DNA of 64,000 nt from Paulinella micropora. Its lineage: Eukaryota > Cercozoa > Imbricatea > Euglyphida > Paulinellidae. Shown here in pieces: positions 12,213 to 22,917 of the stretch. Positions within the stretch are counted from its first letter, which is position 1, and each line of letters starts with the position of its first letter. Below the pieces are notes generated by a model. The model did not search any database. It was not told where the DNA came from and saw only the letters and a list, made by a program, of their open reading frames with translations. The stretch spans positions 100,001 through 164,000 of the forward strand of contig WBZZ01003008.1 of the NCBI GenBank assembly GCA_019918135.1, read 5' to 3'. The position numbers and the translations under genes are program-made.

Positions 12213-12715
12213 GATTACTAACTTGAAAGTTGTGTTTCATAGAACGACATTTTTCGAGTCACAACTCTAAGGTTTTTACACTTTTATTAACGACTAGGAA
12301 TCGTTTTATATTATTAAAATTTGTCAAAATAAAATGTAATATATTAATATAATTGAATTCATTTTATATTTAATGTATTTTTCAAAATATTAATATTACA
12401 TATCCGAACTTTGAATATTAGCGGTTAATAAACGTACAAGTTTGACAGTCAATTTATTAAAGGTAAGTACTGGTCGTGCCTCAAAAGCTTGTTAGCTCAT
12501 GCAGCAAGCAACAAGCACAAAAGATAAATAAAGTAAACAATATTGTTAGTTGAAACTTATCCTTCAATTCAGATCCGAAATTGAACCATGGCCGACCATT
12601 TTAATGTTCAGTTCTAACACAATTCAAAAGCAGTAACAATAATTTTTAATGGTAAAACTGTAGCAAGTATTAACTTAAATATTAAGGTCGAAAATTACTA
12701 CAACTTCATGTCAGT
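12213..12715. other. AT-rich non-coding DNA inside the transposon
   Basis: No gene is seen. The sequence is rich in A/T runs and ATTAAT motifs. It separates the left inverted repeat from the last exon of the minus-strand gene. Confidence 0.5.
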
Positions 12716-13261
12716 TCAGTCATGCTTACATTTTTTGTGTTTTTTTGCTTTGGCAGGGCTTTCTTTCTTTCTCTCCTCTTCATCACTAGAGCTGTCACTG
12801 CTTACGTATTTTGGCTTCTTTCCTTTGCTTTTACGTTTCTTAGTTTTGCGAGGCGAGCTAGTCTCAGAAGAAGAAGGTGAAGGAGATGACGGTGCATGAT
12901 GCTTGCTCTTCTTGTGGGCCTCGTAGCTGTAAGCTGCAAAATAATAATAAAAATAATAATAATAATAATAAAATAAAAATATAATAGTGCTTCTCTGTCA
13001 ATGGCTGATGCATTTCTGCACATGCGCCTCCATCGTCTCACCCGTGAGGGGAGTACGAAGAATTGACGATAAGCTCTAATGACACCCCCGCAAGGGCAGT
13101 TCCAACACTTCCAGACGGGCCGGTATGTTCAATGAAAATACTGGTCCAGAAATAGACCGGTATGTTCAATGAAAATACTGGTGGCACCGACGGGAATCGA
13201 ACTGGCGACAGGGCCCAGATGGTAGAACTTGACCACTGGGCTATCACGGTGTCCACTAAAA

Positions 13262-13303
<42 letters not shown>

Positions 13304-13581
13304 TAATAGTGCTTCTCTGTCAATGGCTGATGCATTTCTGCACATGCGCCTCCATCGTCTCACCCGTGAGGGGAGTACGAAGAATTGACGATAAGCTCTA
13401 ATGACACCCCCGCAAGGGCAGTTCCAACACTTCCAGACGGACCGGTATGTTCAATGAAAATACTGGTCCAGACGGAGCGGTATGTTCAATGAAAATACTG
13501 GTGGCACCGACGGGAATCGAACTGGCGACAGGGCCCAGATGGTAGAACTTGACCACTGGGCTATCACGGTGTCCACTAAAA

Positions 13582-13632
<51 letters not shown>

Positions 13633-13905
13633 TAATAGTGCTTCTCTGTCAATGGCTGATGCATTTCTGCACATGCGCCTCCATCGTCTCACCCGTGAGG
13701 GGAGTACGAAGAATTGACGATAAGCTCTAATGACACCCCCGCAAGGGCAGTTCCAACACTTCCAGACGGACCGGTATGTTCAATGAAAATACTGGTCCAG
13801 ACGGAGCGGTATGTTCAATGAAAATACTGGTGGCACCGACGGGAATCGAACTGGCGACAGGGCCCAGATGGTAGAACTTGACCACTGGGCTATCACGGTG
13901 TCCAC

Positions 13906-13976
<71 letters not shown>

Positions 13977-15670
13977 GTGCTTCTCTGTCAATGGCTGATG
14001 CATTTCTGCACATGCGCCTCCATCGTCTCACCCGTGAGGGGAGTACGAAGAATTGACGATAGGCTCTAATGACACCCCCGCAAGGGCAGTTCCAACACTT
14101 CCAGACGGGCCGGTATGTTCAATGAAAATACTGGTCCACACGGACCGGTATGTTCAATGAAAATACTGGTGGCACCGACGGGAATCGAACTGGCGACAGG
14201 GCCCAGATGGTAGAACTTGACCACTGGGCTATCACGGTGTCCAAAATAATAATAATAATAATAATAATAGACAATGATAGAAGCAATGATTGTGTTTACC
14301 TGGGCGGATTTTAAGCGCATCTCGCTGCGCCCTTAGCGATTCCAGCTCTTCTTTGACTGCCTTGTATTTTTTCCGCAACTCGCTGGAATTTTCCTTGGTC
14401 AATTCAAGCGCGTTGGTCAACTCCTTCACAGTTGACTCGCTCTCGGAGAGCTGCGACTGCACAGACTCCACCTCCGCCGACAAAGTCGCTTTTTGACGCT
14501 TAGCATCCGCCACCTCACGCTTCAGATCGGCGATATCCTACACAAACAAACATGTTACTGAGCAGCTGTCCCGACAACAACCAACCTGCTTCAAGGTTTT
14601 ATTACCGGCCTTGTTACGAGTGTTTGACTACAAAAACAACCATTTGCAAGCACATAAACACAAAACAAAAAGCATAAGAACCCGCTGCATGTTAAGAAAC
14701 TTAGCTTCCTCGTCAGCGAGCGACTGAGCCCACTCCTTTTTCTCTTTGATTCTTTCCAACTCCTTTTCCTCCCATTCCGTGCGGAGGTCCTGGATGGTTT
14801 GGTTCAACTTTTTCTGATCGGTGTGGAGCTGGGCGTTTTCTTTTTCCGCTTTGAGCCTATACGCCTTTTCCTCACCGAGCAGCTTTATGCTGTCGTCAAC
14901 GTTTTTTATGGCTTCTTTTACATTTGCGGCACGTTGGTCGAGCTCATCCTGCAATTGCTTAACTTTTGCTTCTGAGGACACAAGTCGCCCTTTCAGCTCA
15001 GTGATTTTTTGGTAAAGCTCCTGGGTGTTTATATCGACGCTGGTTCGCGCAACCACTGACTCTTCGTCAGAAAGCTCACCTGTCGCGGACTCAGTGATAG
15101 ACTTAGCTCCCAACTGCTGCTCTGACTTTTGAAAGAGCTTCGCCAGGCTTTTCACCAGCGCATCCGCAACCAATTTGCTCTCCTTAGTGAAAGGGATAAC
15201 AAGGGTTTTATCCGCATTAAGGATGTTTTGAAACTCGATGGGGACAGGACCATGAATCCAATCCTGAGTGGCCCGAAGAACCCTTTTTTCCATTCTGCTG
15301 TTTTGGTAGCAAAACACAATATGTGGATAGTAACGTTTACCAACAACCGTCTTGACAACTGCCAACAACACCCCCAGCCCCACAGCCGTATCCTTGTGAC
15401 TGAGTTGCTCCTCCACTGAGCCCACTTTGGTGACAGATCGAATGAAATAAAACCACCCCCCCACCGGAATGAAGACATCATTTAACCAAAAACCTTGCAG
15501 CATCACCACCCTATCTGCCCCTGCACTGCCCTCTTTCATTTCTGATCCTTCCTCCGCCCATTTCCATTTGCGCAAGCCTGTTCCATTAGACCGACCAGGA
15601 CGGAAAGACTTCGTGTCGTCGGGATGCACGAAGGACAGCTACAACAAAAGACAATGACAGATGAGAGAGA

Positions 15671-15709
<39 letters not shown>

Positions 15710-16306
15710 CCTGACTTTCAAGTCAACCAGTGGCAATTTCGAAGGGAGCAGGACTTAAGGTTGCAGTCCTGTCCTCTTCGAAATTGTCAGTAACGACAGA
15801 GAGAGAGAGAGAGACACACACACAGACAGAGAGAGAAGAAGAAAGACAAGAGAGACGAGAAGAAGAAGAAGAAGAAGAAGAAGAAGAGAGAGAGAGAGAG
15901 AGAGAGCCGAGACCTTCATGGTGGTTGCACCGTTGTGCACAGGCCCCATGTCCAAAGCATACAGGTCGGGCGTGAGGCCGAGCAACGCAGAGAGCTGTTG
16001 CTGTCGTTCACCGTTGGAGTCCAGCTTCAACACGACTGTGCCACGGGGACAGAAATGGTTTTTCATGACCAATGAAACCTTCTTGTCTGCCCCCTCTGCA
16101 CTGCTGCTGGTCGCGGAAAATGCGTCGTTGATGTGGTGACGACTGCCGCGTCTGTGGTTGCTGCCATGAAAACAAAAAACAAACAGTAAAAAAAAAAGCA
16201 AGTAAAAGTTTCAGAAAAGCCAAGCGGTTCAAGACTTACACTCTTGACCTTCGGAAGAGCTGGCTGGCGCTTGGTTCCCAGTCTCACTTGACTGACTTCC
16301 TGACAT
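12716..16306 (-). CDS. Six-exon coiled-coil protein with Lys/Ser-rich tail
   Basis: I model six exons on the minus strand: 16240-16306, 15914-16160, 14682-15638, 14586-14627, 14300-14537 and 12716-12933. Introns are GT..AG with pyrimidine-rich acceptors. The donor of exon 1 is ambiguous by 2 bases. Phases agree across all later junctions and give about 590 residues. The N-terminal ~230 residues look globular and begin MSGSQSSETGNQ. Then follow about 170 residues of coiled coil (for example ELYQKITELKGRLVSSE and KRQKATLSAEVESVQ). The tail is basic with SSDSSSDEEE and KKHKK. The function is unknown. It may be a captured cellular gene or an accessory transposon gene. The last intron holds the SINE array. 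Confidence 0.65.
12937..14270 (-). repeat. Tandem array of four tRNA-derived SINEs with (ATT)n tails
   Basis: Four near-identical units end at 13255, 13575, 13904 and 14243 (their 5' ends on the minus strand). Repeat lengths are 320, 329 and 339 bp. The difference is mostly the length of the (ATT)n tract. Read on the minus strand, each starts with a tRNA-like head holding an A box (TAGCCCAGTGG) and a B box (AGTTCGATTCC). Then come two copies of a 25-bp motif containing AGTATTTTCATTGAACATAC, a unique body and the ATT tail. The array lies wholly in the last intron of the coiled-coil gene. Confidence 0.9.
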
Positions 16307-16700
16307 ACTGATCAGCTTGCTGGCGTCCTCTCAAGACTCTCGAGTTCTGTTTGACAAGGACAACAAAAAGCAAAAAACAGAGTTGTTTGGGTCTGGTTGT
16401 TTTTGGCGCCTAACCGCTCTTTTTTTTGGTTTGCCGAACCGTAAACTGCGTAATTTTCCAGTGGTCCGGCCGATGGACCGAGAAACGGGCCAGCGACGGA
16501 CAACTGTCACTTCCTTTTTGTTGGGCGGGTTGTTGGGTGGTGCAAAACACGATTTGTTGTCGTTGCTGTGCGCCTTTGTCATGTCCTGTATCTTTTTGCT
16601 ACTGTTCTCTCAGTCTTTTTTTGTGTATAGATTTGTGTTTGCTGAATGTCTTCTCTTTATTGGCCCCCCTTTTTTTTCTTTTCTGTTGCTGTCTTTGCAG

Positions 16701-18300
16701 ACCGACATGGTCAAAAAAAAAACGCCGCCATACTTGCCGAGAAATCGAGGCGGAGGAGCGCAGATATGAAGCTAAGGTTGTTTTGTTTTGTTTCATTTAA
16801 TCAAAAAACGTGTTGCATGTTTGTTTCTGTTTTCATTGATTATCTTGTTTTTGCTTCTGCAGGCAAGGCAACTTCTTGGATTGGCGGTGCAAAATCAGGA
16901 AATTGTTTTTTCCTCGCCCGCGAGTTCTGCGTCATCTTCCGCTTCCTCCGAGGCGGCTCCTGCCTCAGAGCCATTCCGGATCCATTCAGGGCGTTGTTTG
17001 GTGGTTGCCCAGCAGCGGGATGATGTCAAGCATGGGTTGCAGGTTGAGTTCGTGGAGGCAGAGAAGAAGGACACCAGGCCCCCACCCAATCCGTCTGCCA
17101 AGCTTTCCGCATTTGAGTCTGTGTTAGAGTCCCTTGGGGATGAGGTAGCGAAATTTTCGGAGGAATCTCCTTTAATGGAGCTTGCTAAATGGGGTTTGGC
17201 AGTTCTTGTCAGAATTATGGAGGATACAGCTCACCTTCCTTCTGTTACGCCTGCGTCTGTGCCCCCCCATGTTCGAGCTTTGCTTGGAGAAGTACAGCAA
17301 TTTCATGCGCTCTCGGACGTGTCGTGTAAATGGCTGGGTCTGCCCAGTCTGGCGGCGTTGCGTGCCTTTGCAGGAATGAGTTTCGCAAGCACCCGCGTCG
17401 GTTTTGATCCAGTTTGTAATAAGTTGGGCATGGACAGTTACGGGGTTGAGTTTTATTTAAGTAAGTTTCATCCGTCTCATGATCGGCACGTAAGGAGTGG
17501 TCGCGAATTCGTCGAGTACGTCACCCAGAGCAAGGTGTACGACGACTACGCCAGCTTTCCCATATACTGGAAACAAGTTCTGCCGGTCTCTCTCTCTCTT
17601 TTTTTTGTGTTGCTTCCTTTCTTTTTCTTTCTATCTCTCTTTCTCTCTCTTTCTCTTAGCTCTCTCTCTCTCTCTCTCTGTCTCTCTGTCTCTCTCTCTT
17701 TTTTTTATACATACTTACATACATACTCTCACATACTTTACTTAGGCTATCTCTGCAGCTGTCAAGAAGGGGGATCCCTACACCCACGAGGCAAAGCAAA
17801 AGTTGAGGCGCAGTCAGGCTCAGCTTGAAGTGGCTTACGAGGCGGGGGAGGTGGGGATTTGGAAATGTGAAGGATGTTCGCCGCCGACCTACCATATCAG
17901 CAGCAGGGCCCATGTCTGCAGAGGGGGGGCGTTGGTGATCGCAAGGAAGGCGAGGCCGAATGCTCAACCGCACCAGTTCCAAATCAGCGCAAAGTTTGGC
18001 GATCAGCCAAAACGCCTTCAGCGGAATTTATCTTTTTTGAAATATGATCAGAAAAGTCGGGCAGGCTTTTATGTTTTTCAGTTATGGTGGCGTTCCCTTA
18101 TGAGGGATAGCATCCTGACGCTTCAACGTCGTGTCCCTGCCGATAGTGATTGTGGTAATTGTGGCCTAGGGGGTCAATGTCCGCACGTTGAACGGTACCC
18201 CCCCCCCCCCCCCCCCCCCGCAACACGCACACACCCCGGGAGGGCCAAGGGTTGGCCCTTCCTTTTTAAGCTACAATTTCATGTCAGTCTTGTATTTTAA
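16701..18300 (+). CDS. Spliced gene of unknown function with Cys-containing C-terminus
   Basis: Three exons are supported: 16701-16776, 16863-17576 and 17746-18300. They have GT..AG borders and matching phases. Any upstream exon is unknown, so the start is open. The product runs from a basic region (RRHTCREIEAEERRYEAK) through a Ser/Ala-rich stretch and a helical middle (KWLGLPSLAALRAFAG). It ends with two Cys/His clusters (WKCEGCSPPTYH with HVCRGG; CGNCGLGGQCPHVE) that could bind zinc. A 22-base C tract at 18198-18219 encodes a proline run near the end. It probably belongs to the transposon. No family is recognised. Confidence 0.5.
17577..17745 (+). other. Intron with strong pyrimidine microsatellite
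   Basis: A GT..AG intron of 169 bp whose middle is an almost pure CT microsatellite with T runs. The acceptor is TTTACTTAG before GCTATC. The exon phases on both sides agree. Confidence 0.55.
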
Positions 18301-18322
18301 AGACTGACGTGAAGTTGTAACT
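18268..18322 (+). terminator. Long imperfect hairpin at the 3' end of the spliced gene
   Basis: CTACAATTTCATGTCAGTCTT pairs with AAGACTGACGTGAAGTTGTA around an 8-nt loop, with about two mismatches. It overlaps the stop codon at 18298-18300 and may be a 3'-processing signal. It could also be a small palindromic repeat. Confidence 0.4.
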
Positions 18323-18408
18323 CTCCGTTGGCAGTCAAGATTTGTATTAATAATATTAACAATTAAATAATTTTTTTATGGCAAATATATTACATTTGCA
18401 ATTAACAG

Positions 18409-18700
18409 GAACCCGTACCTAAATCCAAGGCAGCGTGCTCAGGATATGAAATTAGATCAAGCGCGCTGTTTTTGGAACAAACAATTCGGTAAGTTCCTTA
18501 TCTACCCTCACTCGCAACTGCAAGTAATGGTCCGCCCTCCACTACGCTCAGAGTGGAGTCGACTTCATGCCCAATGTTGGGTGGAGTCTCGCTGTTCTAA
18601 GGTGTGGGGAAATTGCCCTGATTGCAGACAGTACAAGCAAAAAGTAGCTAGGCTTATTGAGCTGCAGGAACAAGAAGGTAGGAGCGAGCTCGATCAGGAA
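18409..18700 (+). pseudogene. Transposase-like gene, upstream piece
   Basis: The open stretch starts after a good splice acceptor (ATTAACAG at 18401-18408) and reads NPYLNPRQRAQDMKLDQARC. It goes on to a CxxC cluster (VWGNCPDCRQYKQK). It lies in the same orientation as the transposase-like piece at 20465-21175 and is separated from it by GC-rich DNA shared with 46.99 kb. I infer that one gene was split by that DNA. The join cannot be proven here. Confidence 0.45.
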
Positions 18701-18709
18701 AGAAGGTCG

Positions 18710-20462
18710 AGCGGTCGCGCGCCTTTCCCCCTTCCCACTTTTGCCAACACACCGAATTCTTTTTTGCTTGGGTGGCCTACTTTGTAAAAGCCGTTGCACT
18801 CACACCACATTCGGAATGGAACACGTGGCGTCCGCGCTGGTGCCGTTCGAATTCCGCGGCAATGACGGGGCGGCCGACGATGATGACGACAGGTACACGG
18901 GCCCGTTCGCGCCGCGCAGCACGAAGCACGGAGAGAACTCGTCACCCCCGCGGTGGCAGAATTACAACGACTACGACGGGGCCGGAGATGCGAACGCGCC
19001 GCCAGAGCCGATGCGCCCGCTGAGCCTTTACCCGGGTCTAGCGGAGGCCGAGCGGGAGGACGCCCAGCAGAACCCGGGCGCGGACGAATCTTTCTGCTTC
19101 GCGTGCCAGTTCCTGCCCAGAGGACAATGCAACAACAGAGACTTTGCGCACTTGCAGAGCTTATTCGACGAGTGGGGTGACAGGAGCCCACTAGTAGTGC
19201 TGCGGTGTGTGCAGCAGTGGTACCGGCGGCGCTGGCAAGAAGAGTGCAACCAGCACTGGCTGCTGAGCAGCATACGGTTGCACATCGTGAGCCACCGCGC
19301 CATGCCCCCGGAGGTTTTCAGAAAGAACGCTATGCGCACGAACCAGGCGCTGCTGTACCACCTGGTGACGCAGGGCCTGCTGCGCGAGAACGACGACGGG
19401 ACAGTGCGAGAGATAGACGAGAACAGCTTTAGAAAATACCAGAGCCTAGTGCTAGCCAGCGTCAAATTACAGGCCGGCGCGCAGTTGAAAATGCCGGAGC
19501 CGTCCTAAATAATAGCCCACTCGAAGAAAAACATTGCTTTTAATTAAAAAAAACAGGAATCTCTTGCTCGCCAGGAATATCTGCTGCCTTTTAAAAAAAA
19601 CTCTGAACAGGAAGGACGCCCGCCGAAACCAAAAAGACTAGAATCTCCTGATGACGCGCAACAAAACTCCCTAACTCCGTGTGTTTGGTCGCTTCTAGTC
19701 ACAGTCCGAGTCACTGCAATCAGCGCAAAATCCCTTGGGGCTTTCACTGAGCCACTTGCGTTGGACAGGAGCTGTGACCCCCTTTGCGAGCAGATCCTCC
19801 CACTTCACGGTGCAATCTCGTTCAGCTCTGTAGGCGTCTCCCAACAAATTCAGCATCGGCAACGAAACTATTTTCTGGACGGCTTCTGCGATTTGGTCGC
19901 TGCTCTTCACCTCCGATATAATGCCGTCCAGTGGCAGATGCCTGAGGAATTGGTGTTTGCACTTGTCATTGTTTTGGTCCAGCGACAAGCTGAGTTCCAT
20001 CACTGTTTTGCCGGTCCGGATCGTGTGTTTGCAGTACAACACCAAGCGCGTAGTAACGGGTACAGATTCGCCGCAGCGTCTGCCCACGTTAATGTTCAGC
20101 AGGCCGTGTGCGTCCAACTCTTCTCCGTTTTCGTAGTAATGGTAGGGAACTGCTCCGGTGATCCCATATTTCTCAAAACCCCTTCCCAGGGTCACTTGCT
20201 CGATCTGTTGGACAAGTGTCTTTTGCACCGCGCGGAGTTCGCCTTGCTTAGCTATGGTGGCTAAGGGCAGCAAGGAGGACTCGAGACGCTTGCAGGTCGT
20301 GCCTAGCACGGCCAAGGAAGACGGGGAGTACGAGATGAGCAATTCTAGTGTGCTGCCCTCCAGCAGCTCGAGCAGATCCAACAAGGAAGAACGACCGTGT
20401 GCACGCTTCTGTCTTTTGCTGTCTTGCTTATGAGTGATGGGAGGGGGGGGTGTTAAGAGGAA
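18710..20462. other. GC-rich segment inserted in the transposase-like gene; paralogous to 46987-47482
   Basis: From CGGTCGCGCGCCTTTCCC at 18712 the sequence matches 46987-47482 with only a few differences over about 500 bp. A short decayed third copy lies at 45275-45405. The segment holds a complete gene (18816-19508, plus) and an F-box-like frame (19695-20474, minus). Its right border should lie near 20462, where transposase-like coding resumes. Confidence 0.7.
18816..19508 (+). CDS. 230-aa uncharacterised protein, complete copy of a duplicated gene
   Basis: The start MEHVASALVPFEFRGND is followed by an acidic stretch (AADDDDDRYTG), then a disordered Pro/Asn-rich part. A conserved-looking C-terminal half of about 130 residues begins FCFACQFLPRGQCNNRDF and includes VQQWYRRRW, IRLHIVSHRAMPPEVF and ENSFRKYQSL. 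The CxxC and spaced His residues suggest a compact fold, possibly metal-binding. No family is recognised. A nearly identical but truncated copy at 47091-47482 is cut by the PLV, and a decayed trace is at 45357. The low divergence implies recent duplication. Confidence 0.6.
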   Translation: MEHVASALVPFEFRGNDGAADDDDDRYTGPFAPRSTKHGENSSPPRWQNYNDYDGAGDANAPPEPMRPLSLYPGLAEAEREDAQQNPGADESFCFACQFLPRGQCNNRDFAHLQSLFDEWGDRSPLVVLRCVQQWYRRRWQEECNQHWLLSSIRLHIVSHRAMPPEVFRKNAMRTNQALLYHLVTQGLLRENDDGTVREIDENSFRKYQSLVLASVKLQAGAQLKMPEPS

Positions 20463-20474
20463 ATATGTTGACAC
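19695..20474 (-). CDS. F-box-like protein (5' end uncertain)
   Basis: The frame has about 259 residues and no ATG near its start. It begins at a GTG, so the 5' end may be an exon or may be cut by the segment border. Residues about 30-70 (LLDLLELLEGSTLELLISYS then AVLGTTCKRLESSLLPLA) follow the F-box pattern of hydrophobic helices with a Cys-Lys-x-x-x-x-L signature. Such domains dock substrates to SKP1 in SCF ubiquitin ligases. The rest has no repeat motif I recognise and ends in an acidic CADCSDSDCD tail. The F-box assignment is tentative. A divergent SKP1 is encoded 6 kb away. Confidence 0.4.
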   Translation of the reverse strand: MSTYFLLTPPPPITHKQDSKRQKRAHGRSSLLDLLELLEGSTLELLISYSPSSLAVLGTTCKRLESSLLPLATIAKQGELRAVQKTLVQQIEQVTLGRGFEKYGITGAVPYHYYENGEELDAHGLLNINVGRRCGESVPVTTRLVLYCKHTIRTGKTVMELSLSLDQNNDKCKHQFLRHLPLDGIISEVKSSDQIAEAVQKIVSLPMLNLLGDAYRAERDCTVKWEDLLAKGVTAPVQRKWLSESPKGFCADCSDSDCD

Positions 20475-21175
20475 ACTCCCACATCATCAAGATAAAGGAG
20501 CAAGCAATGATTTCTTTTTTTTTTCGACAATGGCAACATGATATCCTTAATGATGTCATCAAGCCGCTTGGAAAAACATAAGTCATTCAATGGTCTGACG
20601 GAGGTCGTAAACATTTCAAGCAAAGATATTCACTTGCGGAGGCTAGCCTTGTTCGTGTGAAGCATCCTTGGTTACAATATTTTGCTTGGAATTTTTACCC
20701 CTCCAATCATGGAAAGGGGCTCTGCGATTCACACGCAGGCAAAATAGCGCAAATGGTAGCCTGGATGGCCTTCCATGAAGATTGGATTTGGACAACCGCC
20801 AGAGGTCTGGGTTGGTTAATCCGAACCAAACTTTCAAATTCCGAACCTCATTTTTTTTCATATGTACTCAATCGAGAAGAGAAATACCGTCATCCTGTGA
20901 ATGGTATTGATGATCTCGGTTGGTATCATCATTTTGAGGCCACTACCACTCCTGGACTTTTGAAAATCAAGAAACTGCGTAGCGAAAATAGCTTTGACTA
21001 TCGCTTTACCACTGAAGCAAAGGGCAGAACTATCCTTAATACTTTAGCCGGTGGTAAGAATTATTGGTGGCCTGTTGAGCTTGGCTTACCACCAATTGCT
21101 CCTCGGCCGCTGCCGCCACCACGTAGTGCCCGAAGAGGCGGGCAGAGACAGGAACGTACACGTCGACTTCGATAA
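20465..21175 (+). pseudogene. Transposase-like gene, C-terminal piece
   Basis: The conserved block is IQWSDGGRKHFKQRYSL, then AWNFYPSNHGKGLCDSHAGK. This SDGG..HFK / HGKG.CD pattern is typical of a group of eukaryotic transposase-like proteins in which the Asp belongs to a DDE-type core. The superfamily name is uncertain. Just upstream, HDILNDVIKPLG is consistent with the same fold, but an in-frame TAA at 20579 separates the two. The copy is therefore probably inactive unless that stop lies in an intron. The C-terminus is basic and Pro/Arg-rich. Confidence 0.6.
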
Positions 21176-21194
21176 AATCATTCAAGTCATTTTT

Positions 21195-21845
21195 GATTCA
21201 AAAATTTGAATTTGAACTTGAAATTGAAATTGAATTTAATTTAATAATATTAAAGATCATTATTAAATGTTTCCGTATCAAAACTACTTACGTAACTTGA
21301 CTTGTTACACTACTGAAATTTACACAACAAAAAATCAACAATGTACCTTTTCAAGTTCGAAACGGTTATGTAACGGTTACAAATTTGAATTTTTTAAATA
21401 TTTTTGAAAAATTATGATAAAGTATATTATTCTGATGTAAAAGAATATAAAGTCTAGTTGTTTTCAATGAAAACCAAGAAAGAACAAATAGATTACAAAA
21501 AATCAACAATATATGATACAACGTTCGAAACGGTTATGTAACGGTTACAAATTTGAATTTTTTTGAATATTTTTGAAAAATTATGATAAATTATATTATT
21601 CTGATGTAAAAGAATATAAAGTGTAGTTGTTTTCAATGAAAACCAAGAAAGAACAAATAGATTACAAAAATCCCACAAAATCCTTACAAAACCGTTAAAA
21701 AGCAATTGTAACGGTTAGAAATTCAATTTTTTTTGAATTAAAAAAATTATTAAAATAACATATAATCTTCTGTTTTTATGAAGGAACCAATAATTTTCAA
21801 AAGTGTTGGATTTTTCTTGTAGAACTTCGTGCATTTTAACCTGTC
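21195..21845 (-). repeat. Right terminal inverted repeat of the 10.3-kb transposon
   Basis: This is the reverse complement of 11564-12212. It contains the same two ~169-bp sub-units and AACCGTT motifs. Only a handful of differences separate the arms over most of their length, so the insertion is not very old. Confidence 0.85.
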
Positions 21846-22917
21846 CTAAGTTAGAGGAATTAGGATTCAGGTTACTAGACTCAGATTTATGTATGTTCGT
21901 TGAAAAGGATAAGCCGATAAGAGATGCTATCATTGGTATTTTCCATGTAGATGATCTTATTTTCTCAGCTCCCAACGAACAAGCGTATGACCGTTTTGCT
22001 AGTAAGCTAGAAAAGTTTTATCCTCTTAAGCGTTTGGGAGTGGCTAAAGAGTTCAAAGGGATAGAGATAGTTCAGGAAGGAGGACGCATTTTATTGCATC
22101 AGAAGAATAGTATCAGAATCAGATTTTAAAAGATGTAGGATATGCCGATGTTAGACCAGTAAGCACTCCTAGTGCAGAACATGAGCCAGAACCTATGGGA
22201 GAAACAAGCGCTCTTAGAAAGCATTCAATTCCCATTTTAGTAGGTAAACTTTTGTTTCTAACTAAGATGACACGTCCAGATGCTGATCAAGCACTGAATG
22301 CAGCTAGCGTGATGGCATTGCAGACAGTAAATCCAGGACTTGCTTATGCTTTACTAGGTAGGATTTTCAGATATCTGAAAAGTTCGTATCGCGGTATTGC
22401 ATTTCACGGGCCTAGATCGTCACAAGAAGGAAGGACGTACCCCAAGATTACTTTATGGCCAGATGCAGCACATAAGGTCTGTAAGAAAACCGGAAAGTCA
22501 CGTTCAGGTTGTATAGTTCTTTGGGGTGGAGACCCGGTAGCTTGGTTATCGAAACGACAAACTATAATTGCTCTAAGTTCTAATGACGCGGAAATTTTTG
22601 CAGCAGCAGAGTGCATACGAGAAGGATTGGCTATCAGACACATCACAGAAGAGTTAGGTATAGCACAGAAAGGGCCGATAGAGCTTTACGACGATAATGC
22701 ACAGACTATCTTAGCAGCAGAAAGGGGAATGTCAGGACCACGTACTAAACACTTACCCTTAGAACTGCATTTCATTCATCATGCACAGAGAGACAATCAG
22801 ATTAAGTTTGTAAAGGTAGGAACTAAGAAACAAATAGCAGACGTTTTGACCAAACATGTTCCTAAGGACCCATTCGAATATCTCGTTAGCAAATTCATGG
22901 TAACACTTGACCCATAA
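21846..22917 (+). pseudogene. Copia reverse transcriptase (downstream half) and RNase H (fossil part)
   Basis: LEELGFRLLDSD resumes the RT. FHVDDLIF is the copia form of the catalytic YVDD box. The RNase H part (22195-22917) contains GYLWWSKR-like sequence (PVAWLSKRQTIIALSSNDAE), the DD-E type residues and the usual end QIADVLTKHVPKDPFE. These reverse-transcribe the element RNA and remove it. The region is broken. Confidence 0.85.

Larger units (their letters stand above)
11564..21845. mobile_element. 10.28-kb DNA transposon with ~650-bp terminal inverted repeats
   Basis: The outermost bases are GACAGGTTAAAATGCACG on the left and the exact reverse complement ending AACCTGTC on the right. The inverted repeats run about 650 bp with few differences. 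The flanking copia sequence suggests a 2-3 bp target duplication (CT or CCT). The palindromic end makes the exact border uncertain. Inside lie a six-exon gene (minus), a spliced gene (plus), a split transposase-like gene (plus) and 1.8 kb of GC-rich DNA shared with the 45-47 kb region. The superfamily is not recognised. Confidence 0.85.
5311..22917 (+). mobile_element. Ty1/copia LTR-retrotransposon relic, interrupted by a DNA transposon
   Basis: The parts run in copia order: gag with a CCHC knuckle (5311-6651), an unusual charged region (6648-8368), aspartic protease (near 8850), integrase (9481-10358), reverse transcriptase (10869-11560, resuming at 21848) and RNase H (22195-22917). A 10.28-kb DNA transposon sits inside the reverse transcriptase. 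The element is clearly broken, with roughly ten or more breaks, and looks old. No LTR pair, primer-binding site or polypurine tract could be established, so the true ends are unknown. TGGTATCAAG near 5283 resembles the copia tRNA-Met primer site but is unsupported without an LTR. Confidence 0.9.

Noticed and set aside
13180-13255. Functional tRNA genes on the minus strand
   Set aside because: A and B boxes are present, but the acceptor stem is imperfect and each copy continues into a common SINE body and ATT tail.
13160-14069. Open frames with poly-Asn, poly-Ile or poly-Tyr in the SINE array
   Set aside because: They are translations of (ATT)n tails and repeat identically in each SINE unit.
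16788-16862. Hydrophobic signal peptide before the 16863 exon
   Set aside because: The stretch encodes an apparent hydrophobic start but has intron features and ends at a clear TTCTGCAG acceptor, so it is read as intron.
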